Of a stretch of 8,173 nt of DNA, positions 6,445-8,173 are shown piece by piece. Positions within the stretch are counted from its first letter, which is position 1, and each line of letters begins with the position of its first letter. Under the pieces are notes generated by a model. It searched no databases. It was not told the DNA's origin and saw only the letters and a program-made list of their open reading frames with translations. The stretch is taken from NCBI GenBank assembly GCA_016203345.1, contig JACQMZ010000035.1, positions 1 to 8,173 on the forward strand, read 5' to 3'. Position numbers and translations under genes: made by a program. This DNA comes from Candidatus Woesearchaeota archaeon (GTDB lineage Archaea; Nanobdellota; Nanobdellia; Woesearchaeales; ARS49).

Positions 6445-6726
6445 AAGACCAGCCGGCCGGAAGACAACATAATGATCCAAATCAACACCTGCAAGATCAT
6501 TTTCAGTCAATGACCAATCATAACCAGCCGATCTGTATTTCTTACGCAGCCAACCTGCATACTCTTCCGCAATTGTCCCCACTACAGGTTTGAAATGCCT
6601 GCCCAATTGCGAACCACTTTTGATGCTCGTACGTCTAATTCAAGAGCATTTTCTTCAGGAACGTCAAGAATACGCTCATCACTCCTTAGTGAATACGTAC
6701 ATGAACGTGAGAATCTGCACGAACTT

Positions 6727-8088
6727 TCAATCGATCGATTTCTTTTCGAAAGTGTAGCGAGTGGCCTTTCCTTTGCCTATTTTGCAGACAATGCCTTCTT
6801 TGACAAGCCCTGCAAGATCAGCGATAGCAGTTGGCTTGCTGATATTGTAGAGTTCTACGTACTTGTTTGCTGTTATGACTTTGTGCTCCTTGATGTAGCC
6901 AATTGCTCGTTGTTGTCTTTCGTTCAGACCTCCTTTTACTGTGGGAAATTTATTATAAAACGTGAGTTTGAATATAGTGCCAAGATCTTCTGGACGCGGA
7001 TCAGGCAGTCCTGCGTTTCTCATCGCGTTAAACATTCGTGGGAATCCAGTTCCAAGACCCTCAACAACGTTTACATCGCTTAGTAAGCGGTAGAGGGTCG
7101 GATTTCGGGGTATTCCAAGACCGAGAAAAGGCAAATCTTGAACTTTGAGTTCTCGGGGTAATGCTCCGGGATTCGCGATTTCGATACGGTCATCAAAAAT
7201 GTTGACCTGAATAGCTGCGGGAGAATAATAATCTCTGTGGACAATTGCGTTGATCACGGCTTCTCTCAACGCTATGAGGGGGTATTCGGGTATTTCTTCG
7301 CGTTCAAGCTTTTCTATTTTGTATGCAGTCTTTATGTTTTTAGTTATGAACTGCAGGCTCTGGTTAATATTTTCAATCAAGGTTCCTGAGAGAGTTATTG
7401 TGGCGATGATGTTCGCAGCAATCGTTCCTTTGAAACACGCCGGTTTGACCTGGTGTTGCGGTATGAATTTTGTGGGTTCCTTTGCGAAGAGCAATACTGC
7501 AGACTTCTTGAGATGAAACTCTCCATTCACGACTGCAACCCGAAGCGTGCAAAGAATCGACTGTAACTTTCCCTCTTCAAAGGGGATTGCAGGGTTGCGT
7601 TTAGCAATGTATTGCTTGATCTTTTCAACGTCCAAGTCTGCCAGGTTTGCTTCGCTTAGTTCATCTTCGAAGCATAGAACTTGTTTTTTCTTGAGGAAGT
7701 CTTCAATTGCAGGCCCTGCAATCTTGTGGTCGGTTGTGCCAACACGCACGTATATCTCGTTCTTGTAATAGCAAACACCGCTACCTATCTTTGGGACTTT
7801 AACAACAAGAACCTTACCATTCTCGGTATTTACCGGCAGGATTGAGCATACCGGAGGAGGGTTGCATTCTTGTTGGGAGTGGTAGATGTGTTGCTGAATC
7901 TCATCGAGCTTCTGAGACGGCACACCAATGATGGCACCATTGTCTTCTGCCCCAATAAGCAACAGACCGCCGCTGGTATTCGCGAATGCACAAATGGTTT
8001 TACCAACGTCTTTGCTTGCTGTTCTTTTAAATTCAGTTGTTTGTGTTTCTCCTGCCTTTACGATTTCAAGCACTTGTTTCTCGTCCAT
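6727..8088 (-). CDS. AlbA_2 (Schlafen-type) / HATPase_c_4 / winged-helix protein
   Basis: A 453-aa soluble protein with the architecture of COG2865 predicted transcriptional regulators. The AlbA_2 domain (about 5-135) has GETQTTEFKR (13-22), FANTSGGLLLIG (35-46) and YVRVGTTDHKIAGP (113-126). A linker leads to a GHKL-type ATPase domain (about 195-385). Its N-box is EAVINAIVHRDY (276-287), then IEIANPGALP (302-311) and the glycine-rich EGLGTGFPRM (353-362). The last 65 residues form a winged helix (LNERQQRAIGYIKEH onward), probably DNA-binding. All domains look complete, so it is likely functional. Glu14 and Glu19 are spaced like the E-x4-E metal ligands of Schlafen nucleases, with acidic residues at 48/49. 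Nuclease activity is only a possibility, since this motif is common in the family. Spot base counts give 47% (7201-7260) and 32% GC (7321-7380), against 63% (1021-1080) and 58% (3061-3120) in the housekeeping genes. This fits an acquired accessory gene. Confidence 0.88.
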   Translation of the reverse strand: MDEKQVLEIVKAGETQTTEFKRTASKDVGKTICAFANTSGGLLLIGAEDNGAIIGVPSQKLDEIQQHIYHSQQECNPPPVCSILPVNTENGKVLVVKVPKIGSGVCYYKNEIYVRVGTTDHKIAGPAIEDFLKKKQVLCFEDELSEANLADLDVEKIKQYIAKRNPAIPFEEGKLQSILCTLRVAVVNGEFHLKKSAVLLFAKEPTKFIPQHQVKPACFKGTIAANIIATITLSGTLIENINQSLQFITKNIKTAYKIEKLEREEIPEYPLIALREAVINAIVHRDYYSPAAIQVNIFDDRIEIANPGALPRELKVQDLPFLGLGIPRNPTLYRLLSDVNVVEGLGTGFPRMFNAMRNAGLPDPRPEDLGTIFKLTFYNKFPTVKGGLNERQQRAIGYIKEHKVITANKYVELYNISKPTAIADLAGLVKEGIVCKIGKGKATRYTFEKKSID

Positions 8089-8123
8089 AAAACACTCAAT
8101 CTTTAAGAATTTAACGATTGCTT

Positions 8124-8131
8124 TATTTAAA
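8124..8131 (-). promoter_or_regulatory. Candidate TATA box of the AlbA_2 gene
   Basis: On the minus strand this reads TTTAAATA, centred about 39 bases before the ATG at 8088. It predicts a leader of about 13 bases containing only a weak GAGTG. A second A/T-rich site, GTTAAATT (8115-8108), lies about 24 bases before the ATG and would give a leaderless message instead. I cannot decide between them. Confidence 0.4.
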
Positions 8132-8173
8132 CTTTACGATTTTGTGGGATCAATCGCGTGGCTTCTACACGCC

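Larger units (their letters stand above)
6319..6702 (-). pseudogene. Frameshifted gene of unknown family
   Basis: The last 95 codons (6606 to 6319) look coding. They include VVGTIAEEYAGWLRKKYRSA and an LDHYVVFRP segment, then an Asn/Asp-rich linker and a basic tail. The only start codon in that frame after the preceding stop is a TTG at 6606 with no Shine-Dalgarno. Upstream, another minus-strand frame carries coding-like sequence (about 6680 to 6600, ERILDVPEEN then KVVRNW), which runs into a stop at 6584. Adding one G to the GGG run near 6602-6604 would join the two as RNW-GRHFKP-VVG. A further shift near 6680 would connect to an ATG at 6702 (M-Y-V-F-T-K-E). I therefore read this as one gene of about 125 codons broken by two shifts. 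The alternative is base errors in the assembly, or a short real CDS at 6606-6319. The family is not recognised. It lies just downstream of the AlbA_2 gene on the same strand. Confidence 0.5.

Noticed and set aside
6595..7083. Long plus-strand open frame opposite the frameshifted gene and the AlbA_2 gene end
   Set aside because: Its opposite strand carries clear AlbA_2-family sequence, and the plus-strand protein shows no recognisable motif or start signal.
8156..8172. GCGTG/CACGC inverted repeat near the right edge, considered as part of a tRNA
   Set aside because: No T-arm, D-arm or acceptor stem can be assembled around it in the remaining sequence.

Overview
The window is archaeal. It encodes the gamma subunit of translation initiation factor 2, a family found only in archaea and eukaryotes. 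Its genes are short, closely packed and intron-free, and several have A/T-rich TATA boxes 24-27 bases upstream of the start codon, the spacing expected for leaderless archaeal transcripts. Small secreted beta-helix proteins with conserved cysteines would suit a DPANN-type archaeon (Woesearchaeota-like), but that lineage call is inference from general gene style, not from a marker I can place.

Left part (1-4608, minus strand): transcription runs glmS (2845-4608), then a phosphomannomutase/phosphoglucomutase-family phosphohexomutase (1503-2843), then aIF2-gamma (180-1481). GlmS makes glucosamine-6-phosphate, and the mutase is placed to convert hexose- or hexosamine-6-phosphate to the 1-phosphate. 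Together they look like a UDP-amino-sugar or glycan precursor unit. The glmS stop and the mutase start are one base apart, so these two are an operon. The aIF2-gamma gene has its own TATA box, which overlaps the mutase stop codon. Beyond it lies a non-coding stretch (1-179) with two strong inverted repeats and the possible start of another gene running off the left edge.

Centre (4609-4736): a divergent intergenic region holds a near-perfect hairpin flanked by two outward-facing TATA boxes, one for glmS and one for a plus-strand pair of surface-protein genes. That pair (4737-5657 and 5679-6275) encodes tandem paralogues with signal peptides, short right-handed beta-helix domains and the same cysteine layout. 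The first has a C-terminal membrane anchor and cytoplasmic tail; the second has neither. They probably form a membrane-bound/soluble pair outside the cell.

Right part (6319-8173, minus strand): an accessory-looking segment. It contains a full-length AlbA_2 (Schlafen-type)/HATPase_c_4/winged-helix protein (6727-8088). Downstream of it is what appears to be a frameshifted gene of unknown family (6319-6702), whose reading frame can be rebuilt across a GGG run. No rRNA, tRNA, CRISPR array or transposase was recognised.
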